Shown: in pieces, positions 48,799 to 60,729 of the stretch
Position numbering within the stretch: position 1 is the first letter of the stretch
Layout: the number at the start of each line of letters is the position of its first letter
DNA from: Brevipalpus yothersi
Lineage: Eukaryota; Arthropoda; Arachnida; Trombidiformes; Tenuipalpidae
DNA: 64,000 nt
NCBI GenBank assembly: GCA_003956705.1
Contig: QZCP01000838.1
Span: 68,291-132,290, forward strand
Direction of reading: 5' to 3'
Position numbers and translations under genes: made by a program
The notes under the pieces: model-generated
Told to the model about the DNA's origin: nothing
Database searches by the model: none
The model's input: the letters and a program-made list of their open reading frames with translations, nothing else

Positions 48799-48800
<2 letters not shown>

Positions 48801-49873
48801 AGCCTTCCACTTGATCTCATTTGCTGTTCTTATTCACGTGTACCACTAGAACAGTCTTTCAGTTCTTTTATCGCCCATTTTCTTTCGTGATTCTTTTCCA
48901 ATTTTTTACCACATCTCGAATACTACGTGCAATCGCTATGTAAGTATGTGTGTATGTGTCACTTTCTGAGAGGGGGAGTAGGAGTGGGGTTGGAAATTTG
49001 CATAAGAACACGGAAGAGGATCGATACATGGAACACATACTTACATAGACAAATGAACGTTAAAAATAGAGGTGATTAATTTTGCTGATGAAAGCGAATT
49101 CGTAAGTGAGCTAAAATACGTGTCGAAGCGATATTTTTTGTTCTCTCTAATATTCTAGCCACTTTTCGCTCTTTTATCCTCAATTCATCAGAGTCGGCAT
49201 TTTTACTTGCTCTCTTTCTCTTCCCGTTTTCTTCATTTCTCATCTCTCATCCTCCCTGCATCATTAGGAAGAGGAGGATGGAGAGAGAAGAAGCTGAGGA
49301 GCCACTAGTGGTGGAAGAAAAGATGAAAAAAGGCAAGAGAGGAGAAACAGAAGGATCAAGAGAACTTCATCAATAATAAGCGAGAGAACCCAAGTGTGAG
49401 GGAGGATAGAGCCCGGAAGACGAAAACATAATCGGTGACAATAGCGATCGAATATTTTATCGTGTTAAGATAATTAATGGTCTTCATGATCCGCATCACA
49501 AAGAGAAGAGAATTTCAAAGACTAAGGCTGAATTGAAGGAGGAGGAGGCTTTGGTGAAGAGAGTGGGTGGTTGGTAGTGATGATGGATAAGGCGGAATGA
49601 AAATAAAATATGGATAAGAATTATCGTTTGATAAAAAATCTCAAGTATTTTAATCATGTTTCAGACTTCAGAGTGACCATTTTATAGCCTTTCAACTCCA
49701 GTAATTTCATGCTCGCAGTGTATTTTTACTGAAAAATTTTTCAAAAAAAGAGTCTTAAAAATTCAAAGCGAAAAATATCCGATAGCTCAAGGTGAACGTT
49801 ATCTATGAATTTGAAAAAAATAAGAAATTAAATTAAAATATCCATTATTATGATAACCATATTCGATTGAACC

Positions 49874-49903
49874 TCAGCCGATATCCAATTGGATATCGGC
49901 TGA
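49874..49903. repeat. 30-bp perfect palindrome
   Basis: The half-site TCAGCCGATATCCAA is followed directly by its exact complement with no spacer. It could extrude as a cruciform or bind a dimeric protein. Surrounding DNA is AT-rich with no gene, so its role is unknown. Confidence 0.85.
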
Positions 49904-50469
49904 CAAAGGCTTTGTAATGAATCAACGTTTCAAATAAAACAAGCATCTATAATTTCAGCTTGACACCAAATTGTTTTCGAAGGTCGCAGGTCACTCACTA
50001 CCTGATTTCGAAGACTAACAGCTATCACTGCTTTTAGGATACGAGTTAAGGCAAAACTTTCATTGACAGCTTCATCTTGTGAAAGGGTACAATTCCTAAT
50101 ATGTTTTCGTCTTCTCTAGCTCTGAGCAAAATTGATATAATTTTGGGAGCATTTGCTTAGGACTCGATACTTATCAAAGTAACGAGAGTAGAAACTATCC
50201 AAGTGGACTTCATTTTCAAATCGATGGTGTAGCATCCATTGACCCGATCATTTTTCAATTTTATTTGAATAAGAGAATCAAATAATTGAGGCGTTCGAGT
50301 TAAGTGGAATTTCAATAATATAATAGAATGAAAAATGCAGCCATGTACGAGTATGCAGCCTGATCTCGAGAGTCTCACAATAAGTGAGTATTTCAACTTT
50401 TTTTCTTAATTCACAATTTTTTGTTAATTTTGACCTCTCACCTCTTTATCCATGATTAATTCAGATATC

Positions 50470-50590
50470 TGTGAAAATATTTACGGTTATTATCAGTTAT
50501 CAATGTGAATGGTTCATTGGCCTAGAACATAAGTGAAAGCTTCTTGCTTTGACAAAACCCAGCGATCGATTCCCAACCAATAGCTCAAAA
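50470..50590 (+). other. weak tRNA-like segment
   Basis: GGTTCATTGGCCTAGAAC, then CTTTGA and CCAGCGATCGATTCCCAACC, recall parts of a tRNA with a poor B box. No cloverleaf forms. It may be an old tRNA-derived SINE head; support is weak. Confidence 0.2.
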
Positions 50591-50723
50591 ATTTCGAAAG
50601 CGAAATTCAATCAGGTACATTCTTCCTACGTTCGATGCGATGAATTTGATGATGGAAAAGTGATGAACTGACTAATTAAAATTGAAAAGATTGTAAAAAC
50701 GTCCAGTTTGTGCATTGGCAAAT

Positions 50724-50726
<3 letters not shown>

Positions 50727-50784
<58 letters not shown>
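50727..50784. repeat. (CT)n microsatellite, ~28 units
   Basis: A clean CT array beginning CATCTCTCT, the mirror of the GAGATG exit seen at GA arrays. Confidence 0.95.
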
Positions 50785-53669
50785 GCCTGATTATTTAGAA
50801 TGACCCATTGCATTGGCCTAAAAAATACCTCTCAGTTCACTGTGTTAACTGGGAAACATAGGGTCATTAAAGAAGATTTTGAAAAGTGTAAGCTTTATCA
50901 CAAAAATCTTGGGAAATCTCATCAGGTGAGCTAAAAATTACCAGTTTACCTTGACTATTCAAAGAGTTTTTACACGTTTGAGATAACTCCATGCAATCGA
51001 TCCAGTATCATTTCAACTGAGTGTTGATACATTAATTAATTCATCGAAACAAGAGATATATAACTTCACTCAACTATTTTCTCATATCTGCATAGGATGG
51101 ACCTATGAGTATGTTATAAAGTCAGGATTGAATATGGCCTAGAAGAAAAAAATATGGTAAATATTGATAGCAAAAAGAGAATATCAAAGCATGCAATGAG
51201 AAAGGAAATAAGATGCAAGCTATGTGAAGCAAGGAGGAAAAAAATTTTCTCCACTAGTAGAGGAATCAATCTCATACTTTCCAGCTTTTGCCTTATGCTG
51301 CTTATTTCGATCAATTTCTTCTCAAGTTTCGCTATTCTACTTTTTCTATCCCCTCTATCCTCAGCATTTTCATCCCTTTCTCATTCACTGGAAAAAAAAG
51401 ATGTGCTCGATTTGCAAAGCTTATTTGTAAACATATGATAAGAGCTGCTCGGTGGATGAATGTTTAATGTCAAAAATTCAGGAACTCCGGATGGTTACAA
51501 AGAAGAGGGAAAAAAGGAGAATATTTTTCCCTCTCGATTAGGTTACTTATCTGACAGACAAGAAATTCTTTCTACCATGCGAGTGGAAGTAATTGAAAAT
51601 GTCTCAACCGAGAGCGATAGAAAGAGAAGAAGGGGATACAAGCGGATGAGAAAATCGTGAGAGTGAATCCAGAAGCTGGAATAATGAAAAATTTTTCTCA
51701 TGTTTTCCAATGCAAACCCTTTAGTCAAAAAGCTAACAGTGTGCCTTGAATATAAGTTTGAAAGAAATTCTGTGCTGATGTGGTCAAAAATTTACAAGAA
51801 ACATTGCTCCAAATAATCCAGAGGCTGAGTAAATTCAAAACACTTTTCTTAGCTTTTTATCACTATATTATGTCGGGACCAAATTCTTGGTCCCGGAAAT
51901 AATGCCTGGATACCTTTCCAGGAAGGCAAAGGAGAATGAAGAGCGAATTAGATTGAGTAAAACTGCTGAATTGGCAGAAAATCTGAATGCGAAAGGTTAA
52001 GATTTCAGATTACTGGGGATGTTTATTTGTATATATACCTATAGAGATTGTTGGAATTTTTTTCATGTGCGTACGATAGATTCCAATTGGATGATTAAAG
52101 ATAGGCAGCTGTTTGAGTGTGAAAATCAGTTGATTATCAGAATCCCAGAATGTTAGTGATGAGATGGTAGAATTTATTGAGCTACTTATCAGTGAGTTTC
52201 TGGGTTCATTTTCTTCCACAGCATATAGCCGGCGGCTAGTATCTCAAGTTCTGGATGGATCAAGCAATTGGGTTCGACTGGAAGATTGGAGTAAACTGGA
52301 ATGAGCATAAAGTAGTAGTAGTTGCAGTAATAGGAGAAGTGATGAAAGAGTACGGAAACATTGTCGATATGATTTCCTTCGACTATTGGAAACCTCATGG
52401 GCATTAGGGAATATATTCACTAGCTTCAGGAAGAAGAACTTTCAGAGGATTCTTTCGAAGAAGAACAGGAAGAAACGGAAAAGAAAAGAGAGGAGCAGAG
52501 AGAGATACAGAGGAAGAAGAAGTCTTCATCGAAATTGAATTTTGGGAAAAACATGACAAGTTGAGTCAACGAGAAATGTTGCATCATTCAGACAAAAATT
52601 TCCAGAAACATGGACAGCATAGAACAATATTATTCAAGTCTCATGAATGTTTCAATAGATGACTTGAGATTCAGTTATATAAACTCGAGTGAATTCAAAA
52701 GCATCCACAATTTATTCTTGATCAGTCACTCATTGGACTATAAATAAATCTTCATTGGTGTACAAGAGCTAAGATAAAATAGCAATTATATTTCCAGAAC
52801 GATTTCAAAATTCATGTCAAATTTTGTCATCAATTCAAATTGAGTGACCATATCATCCATGAATGTCTGTCTGAACTTTGATTCTGACAGAGTGAGAATG
52901 GTGATACGATTCTTTTCCCATACTTTTGAACATAATAATGACCACCACAATTTTCATGATCATTCTATTTCATGGATATTAGAGATGGTGAAGAGAGCTT
53001 ATGGCACCAGTTTGCCTGACTGCTTGTCATGCACACATACATTCTGATATGTTAGTGGATAGATGTATTTTGGTGGATTAAATCGAGCTTATATAATAGA
53101 CACATTCAATAGGACATGCCAAAAAATGCTATGCTCATACAAGGAACTCAAAATTTGGGTTCATTCTTGCATACACAAATACGATATACATTTTTGAATG
53201 CTCAAATTTTCTGTCAGACTGGAAGTAATGGACAATAATCGAAGTCTGCAAGGCTGCTGCTAATAGTCTGACAGAGAATACAAGCCAATCATTTCAATAT
53301 GATTTGACCGATTCTTTTCAATCCAAATAAAGATTAAAGGTTCAAAGTGAAATTGAGTGAAAAATTTTTTCCATCAAATCAATGTGCACAAAGTGTAGTC
53401 AAATGTGACTACGCTATTGGAATTCACTTATATTCAAAAGTCAATTCATTTGTATCATTTCCATGGAAAATCGAGAAAGTAACTTGATCCAAGAATGATG
53501 ACAAGAGATGATAATATTTTTCCAAGTGTGTAAGCATGTCAAAATCAGCATCCCAGAGGAGATGCGTTGGTGGTGGCTGATGTGGATGCCATAATTGATG
53601 ACACATTTTGGGTGATGATGTTGATGGATGTTAATCAAAAAATGAACAGTTTCCTCAGAAAAATGAATA

Positions 53670-53673
<4 letters not shown>
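50785..53673. other. no confident gene
   Basis: Minus-strand open stretches at 52404-52189 and 52219-52010 read as plausible protein (PVEPNCLIHPELEILAAGYML; SSLTFWDSDNQLIFTLKQL) but in different frames and without clear splice sites. A purine-rich plus-strand stretch (52440-52670) also has an open frame, which purine-rich DNA gives easily. No gene is supported. Confidence 0.25.
51874..51895. repeat. 9-bp stem hairpin
   Basis: CGGGACCAA, loop ATTC, TTGGTCCCG: a perfect GC-rich stem in AT-rich DNA. No gene end is identified nearby. Confidence 0.6.

Positions 53674-53735
<62 letters not shown>
53674..53735. repeat. (GA)n microsatellite, ~30 units
   Basis: A clean GA array. Confidence 0.95.
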
Positions 53736-53737
<2 letters not shown>

Positions 53738-54712
53738 CAAAATAAGAGGTGGCAAGTGTTGAGGGTTCATATTTTCCAAAGATTTCCATAATATTATAAA
53801 AAGGATGTACATGAAAAGTGTCTCTGACGGGTGAATGTTTGGTAATAACGTGTCAAGTAAGCGGTTTTTGCTCGCCTCATTGATGAGGTGTATGTGTGAG
53901 ATGCTGGATCAATGAAAACGATGTGTGATGTGATGTGATGCAGGAGAGGAAGAGAGAGGAGCAAGAGAAGATGCAATTCGAGATGAGGAAGAAGAAAGAG
54001 AGAGATTGTAGATGTAGATGAGGTGAATTGAGATTCTTTTTCTTTTCTCTCTTCTAAAGTGATTTAAATGAAGGTTAAAGTAAGATGAATGTAAAGTGGA
54101 ACAAGTGGTAATAAGAAAAGAGTCAAAATGAAGACAATTTTCAATTTTCTTGTCACCTAGGAAGAGTGAATAAGAGTGTGTTGAATAAATCCATCTACAT
54201 ACACACATACACACAGGAAGAGTATTCAGTTAATTGTGATTCAATGGAGTTAGAGTTAAATGGCTTTGTAAATTATTGCATCCAAGTAAAGGTTGAGTTG
54301 TGAAAATGAGTTGAGAATGAAGTGAATGTAGAAGTGATGAAAGGATTGAAGGAAAAAGAGAGAAAGAGAGAAAGTTATGAGAAAGCAAAAGTTAAGGAAC
54401 ACGACTAGATGCATGTATTGGTGATTTAAAAGAATTTGAGACTAATTTGCATCTCTCTCGACTAAGGAATTTGACTTTCAAATAATCATCAGTCAAATAG
54501 CTAAGGCTTCGAATAGAATTTGTTCAATAAGAGTGGCAAAAAGGCTTGCTAATTTCAATGGAACTTCTGATGTAGTTTCCACCATTCTTGATGGAAAATA
54601 TTTTCCACCAAGAGGGGATGTTTGAATTGATGCTTGATGAAACTTTAAGCTCACAAAATTTCTGGAAACTGTTCTCGAAGTGTTTCTCGAGTGAAAAAAG
54701 AATTACAGCCCT

Positions 54713-55000
54713 TCATGCAGGAAGCCTTTCGATGAGCAAGATGAAATTAATTTGATTAAGCATGAATGAGTATACAAAATTTTGTTTTCTCATGAATCTT
54801 GCTGTATGGTTGTGTGGAAGTATGCCCCTAGATCCAATCATTTGCTCCAATTTTGGATCTAGCTGATATATGGTTGAAAATATTTCACCAGATAGCTTGA
54901 TGAGAGACTCATCGATGCTTAACCAGTGTTTCCCATGTAATTTGGTCAGTCGATAGAATGCGAAAGAGATAGATAGAGTGAATGAATCAGTCATCATCAT
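54713..55000 (-). pseudogene. dispersed repeat copy 2, possible piggyBac-like transposase relic
   Basis: The open 95-codon stretch on the minus strand contains LHGKHWLSIDESLIKLSGE followed by IYQLDPKLEQMIG. The order SIDES..K..G, then Y....PK....IG, parallels the conserved block of piggyBac transposases around the first catalytic Asp (SIDE, then YxPxKPxKxGIK). The rest of the transposase and the terminal TTAA inverted repeats were not found. The same sequence recurs, more broken, at 36245-36490. The alternative is a relic of an unknown host gene family. Confidence 0.4.
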
Positions 55001-56152
55001 GGTCTATCGAGATATAGTATGAATAATAATCATAGCAATAATGATAATGATGGCTAGTTTCACGCTTATTTCGATTTTTATGCTCCCATGAAAAGAAAAG
55101 GGCTCATGGAATCTTTCACTGAATAGCTCAATGATGATACTTCTCAATCATCATCAACATAATTTTATCCGACCTGATAACATAGTTACCATTTCTGAGA
55201 TGAGCATATGAATGAATGGAAAAATGTGGAAGAGAAAGAGAGAGGCAGAGGAAGATAATTAATCAGATGAATAAACATTCATCATAATTATGGATAGTGT
55301 TAGGAGCATGAAAAGATGCTCTAAATGAAAGAGAACTGCCAGATAGATGAAAATAGTGAGATTGAGAGTTTTTTTCATGGAAAAAGAAGAGCAAAAAAAA
55401 GAAGAAGAGACACCACGTAGAGGATATAATGAATACTAGAGTGCTAATTAACCGAATCTTCTTCCGCTCAATACATATTGAGAAACTTGCTTGCATGAGT
55501 GGAGAAAATAGGTTAGAGTTCAGCTAATGCAATTGATTTTGAATTATTTTTTACAAACCACCAATGCTAATAATTGAGTACAGATTTTGTGACGAGTGGT
55601 TAATGAATTTTTTTTCTCGATCAAATCTTTGCTATTGTTCACGTGTTATGGGGGGAAAAGGGGTAAAACATTCGAAAACTTACCCTAGGCCGATGTCGTT
55701 CTGATGATATCGAATTTTTTTCCATACTGATAGGCTAACTTGTCCAATTTAATGTGAAACTTTTCACAGATTATCCATCCACTATGATGATTGGAGAAGA
55801 ATAAGTTCAGTGACACACACAACAACGGTGATAGTGACGATGATGATGACAATGTTATGATGATAGTGTTGATAATGAGATAAGGCACGAGTTTTATTAT
55901 GTTCCCGGGTATATGATAATAATGGAACAATATACAACACTATTCAGGATACACACACGAGAGGAAAACTTATCGATATTCCGCATGTTTTTTGGACCAT
56001 ACATAGACACACACATTCACACTTCACACAGACAGCTTAGAATTCTCGCTATCGAATGTTCGCAAGTTCTAATAGCATCAACTGAATTGATATTCGCTTC
56101 ATTCACTTTCTCTCTCTCACTCTTTCATCTTAGAACTCCCTCGAACTCACTT

Positions 56153-56200
56153 ACTCTCTCTCTCTCTTTCTCTCTCCCTCTTTCTTTCTCTCTCTTTCAC
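56153..56200. repeat. CT-rich interrupted microsatellite
   Basis: CT repeats with TTTC and CCTC interruptions, about 420 bp upstream of the KH gene's first visible ATG. It could contribute GAGA-type promoter sites; that is inference. Confidence 0.85.
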
Positions 56201-56618
56201 CTCCTCCGTGTGTACATGGTTAGAACTCGATATCGAGCCTCGAACTTTTCACATCAAAATATTCTACAGGTCCAAGTAGTGACATCTTGATAGAGATGAT
56301 TCAAGCTGCGAGGCGCGAATAGAACTCGAATTTTGATGCTCATGAGCAATCCAATATCATGTTGGGCGATCAAAGTTCTAAGTTCATGAGTTCGAATTGC
56401 ATAAGTTCCATCAGATGCCGCAACTTTTATCATAAAATATTTCCTCTATAAAAAAGGAATATAATGAATACTAGGCTCATGAGGAGCAAGCACGAGCAAG
56501 TTAAAGGGTAAGCTTGAGAGAGATTTAGAAAGAGAGAGAAAGACATTGGGAGAGCCTGAGAGAGTTTGTTTTTCGATTCCATTCAAAATCTATAGCTCGA
56601 TTCGATACCATCATCGTC

Positions 56619-58334
56619 ATGATTTATAATGGTGAGAATAGTTCGATATCATTGGGAATGAAAAGTTCTGACACTGGTGTTGATTTCAAACAGATGAGCA
56701 TATCAAGTGTCAATTTCGAAAATAATACTCAACCATCGACATTGAAACTAACTTCCGGTCAGTTTCCTTGTTCACTTTCTGAATCATCATCTGCATCTTC
56801 ATCTTCATCATTTTCTCCAGTACAATCATCATTCACCTCATCATCGACAGTATTTTCTCAGCCTAGCTCATCTTCCAGTTCACATCAATCATCATATTGG
56901 TGTCCCAATTTAGCATGTCCATCTCGATCTCAAATAGATGTTCACCGAGGACAAATGATAAAACTTTGTGTTAAAGTCCAAGTACCAGTTCAGGATCATC
57001 CGAATGTAAGTGATTTTTGAGCGCAGAATATCAGTTCAGAAGTTCAATGCAAGAATCAAACTAATCAAATTGATTATTCGTCGAATGTGTAGTTTAATTT
57101 TGTTGGTAAACTTCTTGGACCAAAAGGAAACTCTTTAAAGTGGCTTCAAGAAGTAACTCAAACGAAAATGGCCATTCTTGGTAGAGGATCAGTTAGAGAC
57201 AGTCAAAAGGTGAGCTGAGAACTTTAAATTCTCTCATTTAAATAGAACAATTATTTGGCTGGGCGACTTGATGCTCAATGGCTCAAAAGTTTTGAATATA
57301 TAATGTATTTCTCTTGAAAGTATATGAGCTTAATGGGTATAGTGAGACATATTTGGCGAGCCTAATTTAATCACAGGAGAGATTATTGAAAATATAATTC
57401 GGTAAAATGTGGAAAGTTCAGTCAAAATATCTTACCCTGCTCTGTTTGAATTCATGAGAGTATGAAAATTATTGCCTGACCGTGATTGCATGAATTTATA
57501 TGAGTGATTGGTCTAGCATTCAGTCACTAATGTTGGAATCAAATAATATGATAAGTTAAGTGCCCAAAACATGTGTTATTCATCTACTGTGTGGGAATAT
57601 CCAATTGAATACATGGAAAAGTTTTCAAAAGTTATCTCTCTCAAATGTTAGGAGGATGAATTTCGAAAATCTGGTGACATTCGATATGCTCATTTAAATG
57701 AGCCACTACATGTTGAAATAATGGTCTATGCTACAGCTGCTGATGCCTATACGAGAATTGGACACGCTTTACACCAAGTAAAACGTTTCTTGGTTCCTGT
57801 GAGTTTTAAGCACATCTATCAAAGATGGCTTTTACTAGAATCATCTTCATGAATTAAAATCATCTCACAGCAAAACAATCACTTTGAATATCATTACAGG
57901 ATTATTATGATGATATAAGAAAGCAACAATTGAGTGAGTTAGGGATACTTAACACTGGTAATAACAGTGGATCACGAAATCATGTGAAATCAACTGGACC
58001 ATCACCGAGATTGAATATGGAACCAGATAAGGGTCAATCATCGCCAGTGTGTCAGGCAATCAATGATATTCCATCAAATGGATACTTGACCATGGGTCGC
58101 CATCGATGTATGGCGGCTAGTGTACCAAGTGGGTCAAGTTTTTCACATCATCATTGTTTCATGAACACACTTCCGGTATCAGGTGCCGATGGATCATCTT
58201 CATTTCCAACACCCAGTCGAGATCCACATCACGATTGTACTGCCAACATGGTTTGCTGTCCACATTTTTCAGGTACTAGTGATGAAGGTAAGTGTGATAG
58301 ATGTTGCATGTCAAATCATAAGATCAAGGGTTAG
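56619..58334 (+). CDS. STAR-family KH-domain RNA-binding protein (KHDRBS/Sam68-like)
   Basis: Four exons: 56619-57005, 57093-57209, 57652-57798 and 57900-58334, with donors GTAAGT, GTGAGC and GTGAGT and acceptors GTGTAG, TGTTAG and TTACAG. All joins are phase 0, giving 361 residues. Exon 1 (129 aa) is Ser-rich and ends with the start of the KH domain (IKLCVKVQVPVQDHPN). Exon 2 carries the RNA-binding GxxG loop (FVGKLLGPKGNSLKWLQE) and LGRGSVRD. Exon 3 has RKSGDIRYAHLNEPLHVE through VKRFLVP. Exon 4 starts with the QUA2-like DYYDDIRKQQLSELGILN. This family (Sam68, SLM, fly qkr58E/Kep1) binds U/A-rich RNA and regulates splicing in the nucleus. No QUA1 dimerisation helix is visible. The tail is Cys/His-rich. 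An alternative strong donor (AAG|GTAAGT) at 58288 could join a later exon. The ATG at 56619 is the first in a frame open from 56529. Confidence 0.9.
58288..58293 (+). promoter_or_regulatory. alternative splice donor in the last KH-gene exon
   Basis: GAAG|GTAAGT is a near-consensus donor lying 47 bases before the stop. If used, it removes the CDRCC-containing end. A good acceptor (CACTTGTTTTCAG) occurs at 60442; the join would give a short GYLE ending. Retention of the sequence gives the 361-residue form. Confidence 0.45.
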
Positions 58335-59897
58335 AATGACAAATTACTTGGCATCAAGTTGAGTGCGAATAACATTGTCTACCTGTTGTTGGAATTATTT
58401 TATTCAGGATAATTGTTATACATGATAGCTTTTAGCTTGTAGCATTCTAAAACATCAAGCCTACTCGGTTCAGTACCTTGGATAAGTGACCTGATCGTTT
58501 TATCCTACATTGGATAATGAGTAATCTGCTTAACAATGGAAGGTGGATGGAATATCCAGAGAATATTCTATTATGCATTAATAGGTACCTGAGAGATTTT
58601 ACCCTTTTAAGCCTCAAAAACCATCATTTCTCTCAAGTCTTACCATTGTAGCCACAATAGTGAGGATAACCTCTTATAGTTGTACTGAATCGATCAAATC
58701 AAGGTAATCGATCAGTCGATATATTCAGAATTTCATCGATCTTTTGGTAAAAGTTCTATTTTGTAGGAGACTGGGAAAAAGTAGAAAAACTCAATACCTA
58801 GGAATTCAAGAAAGTATTGGATACTGGATAAATAGAGCATCATCTTGGATATGTCATATATTTATATTTATATAAGTTTCTTGGTGGGATGGTGAGGAAA
58901 GGATTTTCTTTATTTCCTGATATCTTGTACATATATACCGGATATTTGATGCGTTTCAATATAATACCGCTCAATATGTGTGGGATCAGATATAGATATA
59001 TCTCTGAACTTATGTATATTTTCTTGTGTTCGTATGTCTCAAAGAAGAAAAAGAAGGAGAGAGAGAAAGTTCTTGATGCATTCAATTTGCAGCAAAACAA
59101 ATAGTAACAGGCCCACTTTTTCTTTTTTTTGGACGAATTCTTCATGGTTCATGGTGATAATAATCGTTATATACTGGCAGATGACCTCTTTCTATCGAAT
59201 TTTCAGCTAGTTTTCTAGGGTTCTCATCACTTTGATCATTTTCCATCGCTTTGTTAACACTTTTATTCACCTAATAACTTGAAGCTCAAATTTTCCACAA
59301 GAACACATATGTATTCTTATCTGACCAGACCAGATTCTTTCCAAAGACTTGGTTGGAAGCTAGATTAATGAGGCAAATTTGAAAAATGTTCAGTATTGAT
59401 GCTCAGCCACTCAACACTAACTGCTAAGTTGGATGATTCGATTTTTCAATCATCAAATCTTAGGTGATCGATAATTCACTTTACACTATTTTCTTCAAGA
59501 TTTTCCATAAAAGATGGACAATGTACACTCAACTATTTTGGAAGACGTAAATTTGTTTCGCTTTCTCTCCTATCTGAAAGCCAATTTTTAGCTCAAAAAA
59601 CCTTACACACATACATTCATCTATGATAGCCATTGTTATTCCATCATACGTCAAAAAAGCCTTGATGTTCTTCTTCACAAATGAGAGTCATGCTATAGTA
59701 TTTCTTCATAGTGAAGATAGAATGACTGTTACTATTGAAGGAAATTGATAGTTTGCAGGAAAGAGAGAGAAGAAAAAATCGTTACTCTTCCTCTTTGAGT
59801 TCATGAAGTTTCTATCTTAGGTTTTTTTTCTCTCTCTCTCTTCTAGTTTAATGTAATGAAAAGTCCATTAAAACAGAGATCTAGAGCGATCTGAGAG

Positions 59898-59899
<2 letters not shown>
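58335..59899. other. 3' flank or intron of the KH gene
   Basis: AT-rich DNA with no confident coding sequence. It is either 3'-UTR plus intergenic DNA, or an intron if the donor at 58288 is used. Confidence 0.4.

Positions 59900-59956
<57 letters not shown>
59900..59956. repeat. (GA)n microsatellite, ~28 units
   Basis: A clean GA array, the last long one in the window. Confidence 0.95.
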
Positions 59957-59959
<3 letters not shown>

Positions 59960-60442
59960 TTGAATTAACTTGTGAGCTCAGCCACTTTGAAGGAATACTG
60001 GGTAGAGGAATACAAGTCAGACAGATTGTATGTTTCAAACTTTTCATGTTCGATGGTTTCCTTACACATGTTGTTAGTGTCTCAGATCATCACTGTGAAA
60101 TGATGGATAAAGAATAGGGATGTGTATATTGGAAAATATATATATATCGAAAATCTACACTAGCTTTGTAGAGTGAAATGAAAGTGGATCAAATGTGCGC
60201 ATCAGTCCATGACATGCGGTAATCATAACTGGCTACAGAATGCAAAACTATCATCATGTACATACACCAGGAAAAGAATAGTGGATAGAGTTTGATATTT
60301 TTAGAAGAAAGTATATCTCTCGTGTGAACTTCTAAAGTAATCGAAATGGGATTCATTCTCTGTTCTATCTCACCATTGTTGGGTGAGGCATGAAAAAAGG
60401 CTAAAGCAATAGAGTAACACTTCCTATTTCACTTGTTTTCAG

Positions 60443-60729
60443 GTTATCTTGAGTGAGTAGTGAAAAAAAATCAAGATAGTTTAGAGGAGGGTTTGTCTGA
60501 GGGAGAGAGAAAGGAAAGGTTAAAAAGGTACACTAAATCATTGGAATTTTTTCGTGAAATACTTTCAATCACAAGAAAGTGGGTTGAGAAAGTGAAACTG
60601 GTCCCCTCTCGAAAGACATATACTGATAGATATGTGAGACATATACTAACTCAAGATCAGGTATTGAATCCTAATTTTGTGATTCATGTGGATGAAATTC
60701 AGATAGCATGTCGCATAGGGAATATTTGA
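60443..60729 (+). other. exon-like open stretch of unknown identity
   Basis: Following a TTTTCAG acceptor, a frame from 60460 reads a charged, helical-looking sequence (LSEGERKERLKRYTKSLEFF, then RKWVEKVKLVPSRKTYTDRY) to TGA at 60729. A donor-like CAG|GTATTG lies at 60660. It has no recognised domain and, in the phase given by the KH gene, would not be read. It could be a separate gene's exon or chance. Confidence 0.25.

Noticed and set aside
49260..49375. Purine-rich plus-strand frame reading EEAEEPLVVEEKMKKGKR after an acceptor-like site
   Set aside because: Purine-rich DNA readily gives Glu/Lys/Arg-rich open frames; no partner exon or family found.
52440..52670. Plus-strand open frame with charged and His-rich sequence
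   Set aside because: Two overlapping frames both look open in the GAA-rich part, so neither can be trusted without transcript evidence.
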